From positions 6,944,001 through 7,008,000 of the forward strand of contig NZ_CP021080.1 of the NCBI RefSeq assembly GCF_000802245.2: a DNA stretch of 64,000 nucleotides, given 5' to 3'. Shown here in pieces: positions 16,609 through 24,875 of the stretch. Numbering within the stretch: the first letter of the stretch is position 1; each line of letters begins with the position of its first letter. The DNA comes from Streptomyces pluripotens. Its GTDB lineage: Bacteria > Actinomycetota > Actinomycetes > Streptomycetales > Streptomycetaceae. The position numbers were made by a program, and so were the translations under genes. Under the pieces are notes generated by a model. It ran no database searches and was not told where the DNA came from. It worked only from the letters and a program-made list of their open reading frames with translations.

Positions 16609-17991
16609 GTGAGCATGGAACCTCCGTCCTCCAGTCACCCCACCGGGCCGCCCTCCGGACCCCTGTCCGGTTCGAACCGGCCCCCCTCCGGCCCTCCGCC
16701 CTCTCAGCCACCGGGCGGCGGTACCGGGCCCAAGGGGCCCCGTGGGCCGTGGTGGAAGTCCGTACCGGGCGTGGCGGCCCTCTCCGCCGCCGTGGTCGTC
16801 GCCGTGGTCCTTGCGGTGGTCTTCACCCGTCCGGGCGGTGGCGGTTCCTCAGCCCAGGGGGGCGAGGTCTTCCTGCAGTCCGCGAACAGCACGGGCCAGG
16901 ATCCCTTCACGGAGTCGACCGCGAAACAGAGCTCCGTCCCACCGGAGCCCTCGGCCCCTGCCGCGCCCACCGGGGCGGCCAACGAGGTGCGCGCAGTGGA
17001 GGGCGGAGCGCCCGGCCTGTACGGCGGCACCGAGAAGGTCGCCGCCTGCGACGTGGGGCAGCAGGTCAAGGCCCTTCAGGCCGATTCGGCCAAGAACCGG
17101 GCCTTCGCCTCCGTGGCCGGTGTGCAGCCGTCCGGTGTGCCGGCCTATCTGCGTTCCCTCACCCCTGTCCAGCTGCGTGTCGACACTCGTGTCACCAACC
17201 ACGGCTTCCGCGACGGCGCCGCAACCAGCTACCAGGCCGTTCTTCAGGCGGGCACCGCGGTTCTGGTTGACGGACGCGGTGTCCCCAGGGTGCGTTGCGC
17301 GTGCGGCAACCCGCTGACCCAGCCGGTCCCGCAGCGGACCGCACCGAAGCCGGTGGGCCACCGCTGGCCGTCGTACCAGCCCTCGAACACGGTTGTGGTG
17401 ACACCCGCGCCAGCCACCGTCAACGTCTTCGTGCTCTACGACCACCGTCACAACGGCTGGATCCATCGTCACCGCGGCGACCACAGCGGCCGCCATGACC
17501 AGCAGGCCAAGCCCCCGGCGGACCCGCACCCGTGGATCCCGCCAACACCGGGCAAGTCGAGCCGGCCACCGTCCCCCTCCCCCTCGGGAACCCGGCCCCC
17601 TACGTCCTCCTCGTCCACCTCCACCTCCCCGTCCACCTCAACCTCCCCGCCCACCCCTCCGTCTGGGTCCTCTTCGTCCACGTCACCTCCGTCCTCGTCA
17701 CCGCCGGGTTCGAAGTCCCCGGAGTCCAAGTCGCCGGGTTCGAAGTCGCCGGGTTCGAAGTCGTCGTCGGTAGGGCGCCCGTCCGAGACGCCCCCGGCCG
17801 AGTCGTCGTCGGCGTCCTCGGGCCCCACGTCGGCCACCACGGCCACCACGGCCACCTCCGCACCCCGGACGTCGGTGACTTCCCGGTCCGCGACTTCGGG
17901 GGGTGGTTCGCCCACCTCGGCGACTTCCGTCCGGCCGGCGACAACGTCCACGTTCCCGGGATCGCCCGACACCGGCTCGCCGACGGCCTGA
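16609..17991 (+). CDS. DUF6777 membrane-anchored protein with a low-complexity tail
   Basis: This about 460-residue protein has three parts: a Pro/Ser/Gly-rich cytoplasmic start, one membrane helix near residues 50-72 (VAALSAAVVVAVVLAVVF), then an outer region. The outer region opens with EVFLQSANSTGQDPFTEST, matching my recollection of DUF6777, and includes a globular part with paired cysteines (VRCACGNP). From about residue 300 it is a long Pro/Ser/Thr/Lys tail with short repeats, likely reaching into the cell wall. GGGAAG precedes the GTG at 16609; starts at 16603 or 16615 are also possible. Function unknown. Confidence 0.75.
   Translation: MSMEPPSSSHPTGPPSGPLSGSNRPPSGPPPSQPPGGGTGPKGPRGPWWKSVPGVAALSAAVVVAVVLAVVFTRPGGGGSSAQGGEVFLQSANSTGQDPFTESTAKQSSVPPEPSAPAAPTGAANEVRAVEGGAPGLYGGTEKVAACDVGQQVKALQADSAKNRAFASVAGVQPSGVPAYLRSLTPVQLRVDTRVTNHGFRDGAATSYQAVLQAGTAVLVDGRGVPRVRCACGNPLTQPVPQRTAPKPVGHRWPSYQPSNTVVVTPAPATVNVFVLYDHRHNGWIHRHRGDHSGRHDQQAKPPADPHPWIPPTPGKSSRPPSPSPSGTRPPTSSSSTSTSPSTSTSPPTPPSGSSSSTSPPSSSPPGSKSPESKSPGSKSPGSKSSSVGRPSETPPAESSSASSGPTSATTATTATSAPRTSVTSRSATSGGGSPTSATSVRPATTSTFPGSPDTGSPTA
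17704..17763 (+). repeat. 15-bp in-frame repeat in the DUF6777 tail
   Basis: Four 15-base units of the type CCGGGTTCGAAGTCG, the first and second imperfect, encode Pro-Gly/Glu-Ser-Lys-Ser repeats. The unit length keeps the reading frame, so copy number can change without breaking the protein. Confidence 0.85.
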
Positions 17992-18010
17992 GCGGTCCGC
18001 GGTGTCGGGC
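17964..18010 (+). terminator. Hairpin spanning the DUF6777 stop codon
   Basis: GCCCGACACCG (17964-17974) pairs with CGGTGTCGGGC (18000-18010) over 11 bases around a 25-base loop that holds the stop codon. Position suggests transcription termination. There is no U-tract. Confidence 0.45.
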
Positions 18011-18136
18011 CCGGTAGTGTGAGCATCACCACTCTGCGCGGTCGGCGAACGGATTCGGTGGACTGTCCGGCTCCGCTCGGGGTACGAGCCCGGTGCAACA
18101 GGCGACCGGCCGGACCGGGCTTTCGAGAGAGACAGC

Positions 18137-18601
18137 ATGACCGAGTACCTGGGCGGGGCAGCGATACCGACTGGTTTCGACGTACCCGTGGAACCGCTGC
18201 GACGCGCGGCGCACTACACCGGCGCGCCCGGATGCATCGCCGAGGCGCGGGCTTTCACGGCCCAGTTCCTGGACCAGCTGAGGACCGAGTGGTGCGCCAC
18301 CGGGATCCGCGTCGACGGTGAGCTGCTCCTGGTGGTCAGCGAGCTGATCACCAACGCCGACCAGCACAGCAGCGGCCCGTACATCCTGGAACTGGAGGGC
18401 ACCGGCAGCTACGTCTGCGTGTCCGTGTACGACAGCAGCTCGGCCCTGCCCAGCAGGTACCCCAAGGACCCCCGACGCGTCGGACGGCATGGTCTGGAGA
18501 TCGTCCACGCCCTGGCCTCGGAGGTCACCGTGGAGCGCGTACCCGTCGGCAAGCGCGTGCAGGCTCGCTTCGAACTGAAGTGTGCAGCGCTGAAGCGCTG
18601 A
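18137..18601 (+). CDS. RsbW-like ATP-binding (HATPase) protein
   Basis: This 154-residue protein is a stand-alone GHKL ATPase domain of the anti-sigma-factor/regulatory kinase type, very common in streptomycetes. The N box is VVSELITNADQHSSGP, the next motif is VYDSSSALP, and the glycine motif is GRHGLEIVHAL. Such proteins bind and may phosphorylate an anti-sigma antagonist, or act in partner-switch networks; no sigma factor or antagonist gene is next to it. The ATG at 18137 has GAGAGAGA upstream. Confidence 0.88.
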   Translation: MTEYLGGAAIPTGFDVPVEPLRRAAHYTGAPGCIAEARAFTAQFLDQLRTEWCATGIRVDGELLLVVSELITNADQHSSGPYILELEGTGSYVCVSVYDSSSALPSRYPKDPRRVGRHGLEIVHALASEVTVERVPVGKRVQARFELKCAALKR

Positions 18602-18913
18602 CTGCGGACGATCGTGCGCCGTAGTCCGGGCAAGGCGCCCCACCGTTCCCGCGACCAGCTTGGCCCGGCCGCCCCACCTGGCCGCGGAGCCCCGTGTGCC
18701 GAGGCTGCCGGAAGGAGGCCAGGGCATCGCCGTCCAGCAGGCCCGGTTCCTCCGGTGCTGCGGTGTTTCCGCCCCGGTCGAATTCGGTCGAGAGTCCGGA
18801 TGCCCCGCGCGATGCGCGCTCGCCCATCCGGATGACCCGGCTGTGCGACCGATGAGTTTCGCGTCGAGGATCGGTCGGTAGAGAGAACCGCGTTCCACCT
18901 CCGGGAGGTGCTC
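18602..18913. other. Intergenic region, no gene seen
   Basis: About 310 bases between two rightward genes. The open frames in it look like chance frames. It presumably holds the terminator of the HATPase gene and the promoter of the VOC gene, but I cannot point to clear elements. Confidence 0.4.
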
Positions 18914-19396
18914 ATGACCACCGACGGATTCACCACGTGCCTCTGGTTCGACGGCCAGGCCGAGGAGGCCGCGCACTACTACGTGTCGGTCTTCGAGAAC
19001 TCTGCCCTCGGCCGGGTGGGGCACTACACCGAGGCCGGTCCCGGCCCAGCGGGCTCCGTGCTGGCCGTCGAGTTCACGGCCAACGGTCAGAAGTTCGTCG
19101 CGCTCAACGGCGGCCCCGAGTTCACGTTCAACGAGGCGGTCTCCTTCCAAATCCTCTGCGCCGACCAGCAGGAGATCGACCACTACTGGGCCAAGCTCAC
19201 CGAGGGCGGCGGCCAGGGTGGTCCTTGCGGCTGGCTCAAGGACAAGTACGGCGTTTCCTGGCAGGTCGTCTACCAACGGCTGATCGATCTGATCAGCGAC
19301 GCCGACCAGGAGAAGGCCGCCCGCACCACCAGGGCCATGCTCGCCATGGGCAAGCTCGACGTCGCCGCACTGGAGCGGGCCTACGCGGGGGAGTAG
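18914..19396 (+). CDS. VOC/PhnB-like protein (3-demethylubiquinone methyltransferase-like domain)
   Basis: This 160-residue protein matches the PhnB-like branch of the VOC superfamily: TTCLWFDGQAEEAAHYY at the start, SVLAVEFTANGQKFVALNGG in the middle, and WLKDKYGVSWQVV in the second half. Despite the domain name, members of this branch are not true methyltransferases; a ligand-binding or isomerase role is likely. GGGAGG at 18903-18908 sets the ATG at 18914. Confidence 0.88.
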   Translation: MTTDGFTTCLWFDGQAEEAAHYYVSVFENSALGRVGHYTEAGPGPAGSVLAVEFTANGQKFVALNGGPEFTFNEAVSFQILCADQQEIDHYWAKLTEGGGQGGPCGWLKDKYGVSWQVVYQRLIDLISDADQEKAARTTRAMLAMGKLDVAALERAYAGE

Positions 19397-19513
19397 CCGG
19401 GCGGTCACCGGCCGGCACCGAGGAGACGGGCCACCGGTACTCGGCGCGCGGGCCGACGGCGGGGTGGCTAGCGTGAGGAAACGGGACAGAACGACACGGG
19501 AAGGAGTGCGGGC

Positions 19514-20308
19514 ATGGCCGTGCAACCCGAGGGAACGCCCTGCTGGGCGGATGCGATGTTCAGTGACGTCGAAGGGGCGAAGAAGTTCTACGGCGAAGTC
19601 CTCGGCTGGACCTTCGGTGAGTCTTCGTCGGAGTACGGCAACTACACCCAGGCCTACGTGGACGGCAAGGCGGTGGCCGCTGTCGTCCCGCCCATGCCCG
19701 GCCAGGAGGGCCAGTCTCAGTGGTGCCTGTACTTCGCCTCGCCGGACGCCGCCGCCACGGCGGCGAAGATCCGGGACAATGGCGGCGAGGTGCTGATGGA
19801 GCCGATGCAGGTCGGTGAGTTCGGCACGATGTGCCTGGCCCGCGAACCCAGTGGAGCCGTGTTCGGCGTCTGGCAGGCCGGCAGCCATGAGGGCTTCGAG
19901 GTCACGGCGACCCCGGGTGCTTACTGCTGGGCCGAGGTGTTCACTCGGGAACCAGGCAAAGCTGACGGCTTCCTCTCCGCCGTTTTCCCCTACCGGATGA
20001 AGGAGATCGAGGACGAATCGGTCGACTTCCGTATGTTCGACGTCGGCGACAACACCGTCCTCGGCCGGATGCGGATGACTGACGACTTCCCGCCGGAAGT
20101 GCCGTCGTACGTCAACGTCTACTTCACCGTCGACGATTGCGACGCGGCCGTCGCCCGGGCCGCCAAACTCGGTGGTGTCCTGCGTTTCGGGCCGATGAGC
20201 AGCCCGTTCGGCCGGTTCGCGGCGCTCAGCGACCCGCAGGGCGCGAACTTCTCGGTGATCGACATCACGACCACCGAGGGTGAGATGCCGAAGACCAAGG
20301 ACGTCTGA
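19514..20308 (+). CDS. Two-domain VOC family protein (CFP30B-like)
   Basis: This 264-residue protein contains two consecutive glyoxalase-like modules. The first runs from GTPCWADAMFSDVEGAKKFY to PSGAVFGVWQ (about residues 8-120) and the second from GAYCWAEVFTREPGKADGF to DPQGANFSVI (about 134-255). The layout resembles mycobacterial CFP30B and hydroxylases of the same fold. Substrate unknown. GGGAAGGAG lies just before the ATG. It is on the same strand as the single-domain VOC gene upstream. Confidence 0.88.
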   Translation: MAVQPEGTPCWADAMFSDVEGAKKFYGEVLGWTFGESSSEYGNYTQAYVDGKAVAAVVPPMPGQEGQSQWCLYFASPDAAATAAKIRDNGGEVLMEPMQVGEFGTMCLAREPSGAVFGVWQAGSHEGFEVTATPGAYCWAEVFTREPGKADGFLSAVFPYRMKEIEDESVDFRMFDVGDNTVLGRMRMTDDFPPEVPSYVNVYFTVDDCDAAVARAAKLGGVLRFGPMSSPFGRFAALSDPQGANFSVIDITTTEGEMPKTKDV

Positions 20309-20342
20309 CCCGGCCCGGGCCGGCGACGGACGCGGGCATGGC

Positions 20343-21038
20343 ATGATCGTGCGCATGCGTGAACGTGTGGTGGCCGCGTGCGACGGGGCTTCGAAGGGAA
20401 ACCCTGGACCGGCCGGATGGGCGTGGGTGGTGTCCGAGGGCGATGAGCGGACCCCTGCCCGCTGGGAGGCGGGCCCGCTCGGTCGGGCCACCAACAACGT
20501 TGCCGAACTGACCGCGCTGGAGCGGCTGCTGGCGGCAGTCGACCCGGACGTACCGCTGGAGATCCGGATGGACTCCCAGTACGCGATGAAGGCCGTCACC
20601 ACCTGGCTGCCCGGGTGGAAGCGCAACGGTTGGAAGACCGCCGCCGGAAAGCCGGTCGCCAACCAGGACCTGGTGGTCCGTATCGATGGACTCCTCGACG
20701 GCCGTGCCGTCGACTTTCGCTACGTTCCCGCTCATCAGGCCGACGGTGACCCGCTGAACGACTTCGCCGACCGAGCCGCCAGCCAGGCTGCCTCCGTCCA
20801 GGAGGCGGCCGGCAGTTCCCTTGGTTCCCCCGAACCTCCCGCGTCACCCGACACCCCCAAGGCGGGGCCCCCGCGCCGGAAGGCGCCCCGCCGCAGTGGC
20901 GGCGGAGCGTCCTCCCGCACCATCAAGGCGAAGTTTGCGGGCCGCTGCCTGTGCGGCCGCTCCTATGCGGCAGGCGAGTCCATCGCCAAGAACGCACAGG
21001 GCTGGGGTCACCCGGAGTGCCGCTCCGCCGAGGCCTGA
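20343..21038 (+). CDS. rnhA: RNase HI with a C-terminal Cys/His extension
   Basis: The first 150 residues are a type 1 RNase H, which cuts the RNA strand of RNA-DNA hybrids. The catalytic carboxylates are present: Asp14 in ACDGASKGN, Glu55 in NNVAEL, Asp77 in RMDSQYA and Asp140 in DPLNDFADR, plus His131 in VPAHQADG. A flexible Pro/Ser/Arg linker follows, and a tail with CLCGRSY and GWGHPEC supplies a CxC and an HxxC that could bind zinc. The start is uncertain (ATG at 20343 or 20355). Its stop codon directly abuts that of melC2. Confidence 0.88.
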   Translation: MIVRMRERVVAACDGASKGNPGPAGWAWVVSEGDERTPARWEAGPLGRATNNVAELTALERLLAAVDPDVPLEIRMDSQYAMKAVTTWLPGWKRNGWKTAAGKPVANQDLVVRIDGLLDGRAVDFRYVPAHQADGDPLNDFADRAASQAASVQEAAGSSLGSPEPPASPDTPKAGPPRRKAPRRSGGGASSRTIKAKFAGRCLCGRSYAAGESIAKNAQGWGHPECRSAEA

Positions 21039-21860
21039 TCAGGTGTCGAACGTGTAGAACCCGGTGTGATCCAGCAGGTCCGCCGGACGTACGTCGTTCC
21101 ACGGCTTCATCGTCTCGTCCAGGTCCACGACGTCCGGTGTGCCACCCGTCGGCACGTACCCGGAGCGAGGGTGCCGGCGCTGCCACTGGGCCCACAGCTT
21201 GTCCACGTAGGCGTGGTGCAGCCAGAACACCGGGTCGTTGGGGGAGACGCCGGTGGCCATGTGCCCGCCCACCCACACATGGACCCGGTTGTGCAGGTTG
21301 ACCCCGCGCCAGCCCTCCAGGTGATTGCGGAATCCGTCCGAGGCGCTGTTGTACGGTGCCATGTCGTACGCCGTCATGGCCAGTACCGAATCCACCTCGG
21401 CGCGTGTCGGCAGCGCGCGTGCGTACCTGCCGAGCGACCGGCGCAGAAACGTGCGGCCGTCCACCCGCACCGTAATGGGCCAGTCACCGGTGGACGCGGC
21501 GAACGGACCGTCCGTCACCCGGCCGTCGAAGCTGCGTCCGGTGCCGCCGAGGAAGTCCGGTGCCCACAGCGAGGCGCGAACCGTCCGGTCGGTGCTCCAG
21601 TCCCAGTACGGCAACGCCACCGAGGCGTCCACCGACTGCAGTGCGCGTTCGAAGTCGAGGAGGAACTTGCGGTGCCAGGGCAGGAAGGACGGCGAGCGGT
21701 GGCCGGTCCGCTCGCCGTTGTCGGTGTCCGACATGATGAATTCGTTGTGCGTGCGGACGAAGTCGTCGTAGCGTCCGCTGTGCTTGAGTTCGAGGACGGC
21801 GGCAACGAACCGTCGCTTTTCGTCTGCGGTCAGCGTGGCCTGGTTCTTGCGTACGGTCAT
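21039..21860 (-). CDS. melC2: Tyrosinase
   Basis: This 273-residue type 3 copper enzyme oxidises monophenols and diphenols to quinones and makes melanin. The copper A ligands are His38, His54 and His63 (THNEF, TGHRSPSFLPWHRKF) and the copper B ligands His190, His194 and His216 (LHNRVHVWVGGH, FWLHH). Length and sequence match Streptomyces MelC2. It has no signal peptide; export depends on the Tat signal of its partner MelC1, which also delivers copper. It lies 34 bases after melC1 in one operon. Confidence 0.96.
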   Translation of the reverse strand: MTVRKNQATLTADEKRRFVAAVLELKHSGRYDDFVRTHNEFIMSDTDNGERTGHRSPSFLPWHRKFLLDFERALQSVDASVALPYWDWSTDRTVRASLWAPDFLGGTGRSFDGRVTDGPFAASTGDWPITVRVDGRTFLRRSLGRYARALPTRAEVDSVLAMTAYDMAPYNSASDGFRNHLEGWRGVNLHNRVHVWVGGHMATGVSPNDPVFWLHHAYVDKLWAQWQRRHPRSGYVPTGGTPDVVDLDETMKPWNDVRPADLLDHTGFYTFDT

Positions 21861-21894
21861 GACGAGCGGGCTCCGGAAGTCCTTGTGGCGGCGG

Positions 21895-22335
21895 TCAGTT
21901 GAGGGGAAACGGCAGCAGCGCTGCGCCCTGCAGTTCGTTCACGGCGGCCCGGGCGGCGTCGTGCGGGGTCGCCACCGGGTCGTAGTGGCTCACCACGCTG
22001 ATCCAGGTTCCGTCGGCGTTCCGCATCACGTGCAGTTGCATCCCGTCCACGAACACCGCGTAGCCGCCACCGTGTTCGTGGTGGTGACCTCCCTCGCTCG
22101 ACGGACGGCCCTGTATCCGGCGCCCCCGGTAGACCTCATCGAACGCCGCTGGCACGGTGTGCTCTCGGCCGGTCGTCGTGGCGGCCGAGGCGCCCGGAAG
22201 GCCGCGGGTGCCAGGGGTATCGGGCGAACTGCGGGTGACCGCCAGGGCGTCGGGTGCGACGGCGGTCACGGCGCCGGCCGTCGCCGCGAGTGCGGCCGCC
22301 GCGGTGAGCGCGCGGCGCCGGGTGATGTCGGGCAT
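21895..22335 (-). CDS. melC1: Tyrosinase cofactor (copper chaperone)
   Basis: This 146-residue protein is the MelC1 caddie. It has a Tat signal ([17 protein letters not shown], residues 5-21), a His cluster [13 protein letters not shown] near the middle, and the family end [20 protein letters not shown]. MelC1 binds apo-MelC2, loads copper and carries it out through the Tat path. It begins at the ATG at 22335 with GGAGG upstream and leads the melC operon. Confidence 0.95.
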   Translation of the reverse strand: MPDITRRRALTAAAALAATAGAVTAVAPDALAVTRSSPDTPGTRGLPGASAATTTGREHTVPAAFDEVYRGRRIQGRPSSEGGHHHEHGGGYAVFVDGMQLHVMRNADGTWISVVSHYDPVATPHDAARAAVNELQGAALLPFPLN

Positions 22336-22678
22336 GCGGGTCCTCCTGGAGGGTCCTGGTGGTGAGGTGGTGACTTCGCATGCCTATCGAGGGGTCGGCG
22401 AACGGGGGAAATCGCTCGGAATCAGTTGGCTACGATTCAGACAATTATGTACAACTCGTACAGAGTTGAACCAGGGTGATCTTGCCTGGGTGGCGGGTCG
22501 ACTCGTTCCGGAACGGGCAATTCCTTGCTGGGGCCGCCGGGTTTGCGGCGATCCTTCCCGCGGGCCGCCTGCCTGAGTGGTATGGCTCACCGCGTCAGGG
22601 TGACGCGATCGCACGGCCTGGAGGCGCTGCTACTCTGCGGATCTGAATGCCTACGCCTGGTTACTTTCTGGGAGTGCA
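22336..22678. other. Divergent promoter region of melC and the FAD monooxygenase gene
   Basis: This 343-base stretch separates the leftward melC operon from the rightward monooxygenase gene and holds no gene. It has an AT-rich patch at about 22430-22470 with a palindrome, listed separately. Confidence 0.6.
22444..22470 (-). promoter_or_regulatory. Candidate melC promoter overlapping a palindrome
   Basis: On the minus strand TTCAAC and CATAAT are spaced 15 bases apart, a short but possible promoter for melC1. The palindrome CAACTC-GTACA-GAGTTG (22452-22468) overlaps its -35 side and would be a natural repressor or activator site. Confidence 0.35.
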
Positions 22679-23875
22679 GTGAAGGTCGTCTGTGTCGGAG
22701 GAGGGCCCGCGGGCCTCTACCTCGCCATCCTGCTCAAACGGCAGGATCCGTCCCGCGAGATTACGGTCCATGAGCGCAACCCGGAAGGCTCCACCTACGG
22801 TTGGGGTGTCACGTACTGGCGCGGGCTCCTCGACAGGCTGCAGGCCTACGACCCGGCGTCAGCGCGTGCGATCGAGGAGGCGTCCGTCCGCTGGAGCGAA
22901 GGCGTCGCACACGTACGAGATCTGACGACACGCCATCAAGGTGACGAGGGTTTCGGAATCGGCCGCCAGCGGCTGCTCGACCTGCTCGCCGACCGCGCCC
23001 GGATCCTCGGCGTGCGCCTGGAGTACGAGAGCGAGATCACCGAACCGCCCACCGGTGCGGACCTCGTGGTCGCGGCCGACGGGGTGCACAGCACCCTGCG
23101 CACCCGCCGTGCCGGGCACTTCGGAACCGAGATCGTCCCGGGCCGCAACCACTACATCTGGCTCGGCACGACGAAGGTCTTCGACGCCTTCACCTTCGCC
23201 TTCACCGAGACCGAGCACGGCTGGATCTGGGTCTACGGCTACGGCTTCAGCGGCGAGCAGAGCACATGCGTCGTCGAGTGCTCCCCTCGGGCGTTCACCG
23301 GACTCGGCTTGGACCGGGCGAACGAGGGCGAGCAAGTGGCCCTGCTGGAGCAGCTGTTCGCGCGTGTGCTCGACGGACATCCCCTGATCTGCCGTCCCGG
23401 CACGGCCTGGCTGAATTTCCGCACCGTCACCAATCGCACCTGGCACCAGGGCAAGTTGGTGCTGCTCGGGGACGCGGCCCACACTACCCACTACTCCATC
23501 GGCGCCGGCACCACCCTCGCCCTGGAGGACGCCATGTGCCTCGCCGACTCCCTGCGCACGCACGCCGACCTGCCCGATTCCCTCGCCGACTACGAGCGCC
23601 GGCGCAAGTCCGAACTGCTGGCGGCGCAGAGCGCAGCCCGCCACAGCGCCCAGTGGTACGAGAACCTGCCCCGCTACGTCAATCTGCCCCCGCACCGGAT
23701 GTTCGCTCTGCTTGGCCAACGCCACTCGCCACTGCTGCCGTACATCCCCCCACAGCTGTACTACGGCCTCGACAAGGCGGCCGGGCGGCTGGAGATGCTG
23801 CGCAGGTTCAAGCGGTGGCTCGGCCCGAGGGCCGCACGGGCCCTGCACGCCCGCTCGGTCGGGCGTCGGCGCTGA
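22679..23875 (+). CDS. FAD-dependent monooxygenase (aromatic hydroxylase family)
   Basis: This 398-residue flavoprotein starts with the dinucleotide fold (VCVGGGPAGLYLAILL), has the middle motif DLVVAADGVHSTLR (about residue 130) and the FAD motif LLGDAAHTTHYSIGAGTTLA (about 262). It resembles the flavin part of salicylyl-CoA and anthraniloyl-CoA hydroxylases, so an aryl-CoA or indole-type substrate is possible but not proven. The GTG at 22679 has GGGAG upstream. No CoA ligase is next to it. Confidence 0.85.
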   Translation: MKVVCVGGGPAGLYLAILLKRQDPSREITVHERNPEGSTYGWGVTYWRGLLDRLQAYDPASARAIEEASVRWSEGVAHVRDLTTRHQGDEGFGIGRQRLLDLLADRARILGVRLEYESEITEPPTGADLVVAADGVHSTLRTRRAGHFGTEIVPGRNHYIWLGTTKVFDAFTFAFTETEHGWIWVYGYGFSGEQSTCVVECSPRAFTGLGLDRANEGEQVALLEQLFARVLDGHPLICRPGTAWLNFRTVTNRTWHQGKLVLLGDAAHTTHYSIGAGTTLALEDAMCLADSLRTHADLPDSLADYERRRKSELLAAQSAARHSAQWYENLPRYVNLPPHRMFALLGQRHSPLLPYIPPQLYYGLDKAAGRLEMLRRFKRWLGPRAARALHARSVGRRR

Positions 23876-23931
23876 CCGTCCTGGTCCCGCACTCCAGCAG
23901 CCGCCCCCTGCACGGAAGGAGCCCCGTTCCC

Positions 23932-24771
23932 GTGGCGGTCCCCCTCTCGTTCGATCAGAACTCGACCGGTTACGGCTTGCAACGTGCCCTATTGGCTGGC
24001 CCGTGCAGCCGACCTCGCCTATCAGGACCGTGCCGTCATCGACGAGCCGGCCACCCGCGGGGGCTTCGACCGGGTGCGGCACCACGAAACCCGCTTCGCC
24101 CCGCCCTTCCCGTTGTATGACACCCGGTCCCGCACCCTGGCCGGGGACAAAGACTCGTCACGGCTTTCCGCGGTACCGACCCCGCACAGATCAAGGACTG
24201 GCTCTGTGACGCCGGGGCCCCGGCACGGCCCGGTCCCGGCGGCAACGGCCATGTCCACGACGGCTTCGGCCACGTGCTGGACCAGGTCTACCCGGCCGTC
24301 GTCGGCACCCTCGCCGAACTGCGCACCGACGGGCAGGGCGTGTTCCTCACCGGACACGGCCTGCCCGTCGGTGCCCTCGCCATGCTGGTTGGTGCCCGGC
24401 TGTACCTGGAGAAGCCACACCTGGTGGTGGACGGCGTCTACACCTACGGTCAGCCGCGCACCTGCGACCGACTGCTCGCCGAGGCGTTCCACAACGGATT
24501 CGGCGGCCGAATGTACCGCTTCGTCAACGACGCCGACATCGTCTCCCAACTCCCGCCCGAGCCGGCCTTCACCCATGTCCGAGCGCTGCGTTACTTCGAC
24601 TCCCACGGCCAGTTGCACGACTGCATGCTGATGCTGTCGGTCCTCGCCGACCGGGCCGGGCAACCGGCCGCCGAGGCCTTCGTGCCCACCTCCGACGGCA
24701 TCCGCGACCATTTCATGCGCAGGTATCTCACGGTCTGCAGAAGAACCTCACGTGACCAGGGCTCCGCCTGA
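23932..24771 (+). pseudogene. Class 3 lipase remnant, frameshifted, catalytic serine lost
   Basis: GGAAGGAG before a GTG at 23932 marks the old start (FDQNSTGYGL). Near 23980 the family sequence jumps to the next frame: PYWLARAADLAYQD, then GFDRVRHHETRFAPPFPLYD. Near 24150 it returns to the first frame: VTAFRGTDPAQIKDWL, DQVYPAVVGTLAEL, DGVYTYGQPRTCDRLL, RMYRFVNDADIVSQLPP. An insertion-like and a deletion-like change thus break the gene, and a stop at 24118-24120 closes the first frame. The nucleophile elbow, normally GHSLGGAL, reads GHGLPVGAL, so the serine is gone. The 3' part (24274-24771) is still open as 165 codons but could not be an active lipase. Confidence 0.8.
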
Positions 24772-24806
24772 CCGTGCGTGCCGGATACAGCCCAGTGAAC
24801 GGCGTT

Positions 24807-24847
24807 GGTGAATGACTTCACCCGCTAGGGTGAATCGTCATTCACCC
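24807..24847 (+). promoter_or_regulatory. Two tandem palindromic operators before the MFS-tetR operon
   Basis: The first palindrome is GGTGAA-TGAC-TTCACC (24807-24822); the second is GGGTGAAT-CGTC-ATTCACCC (24828-24847). They share the half site GGTGAA, a four-base centre, and centres 23 bp apart, about two helix turns. TAGGGT at 24826-24831 between them fits a -10 element. The natural reader is the TetR protein encoded in the same operon. Confidence 0.65.
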
Positions 24848-24875
24848 CGTTGCCGCGTCGTCCGCAGGAGCGCCG

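Noticed and set aside
18026..20662. 878-codon open frame on the minus strand
   Set aside because: It covers four clear genes on the other strand (HATPase, two VOC proteins, RNase H); composition is biased and no domain is seen.
21039..23875. Tyrosinase plus FAD monooxygenase as a biosynthetic cluster
   Set aside because: They are divergent, and no synthase, ligase or transporter of a pathway is adjacent apart from the separately regulated MFS operon.
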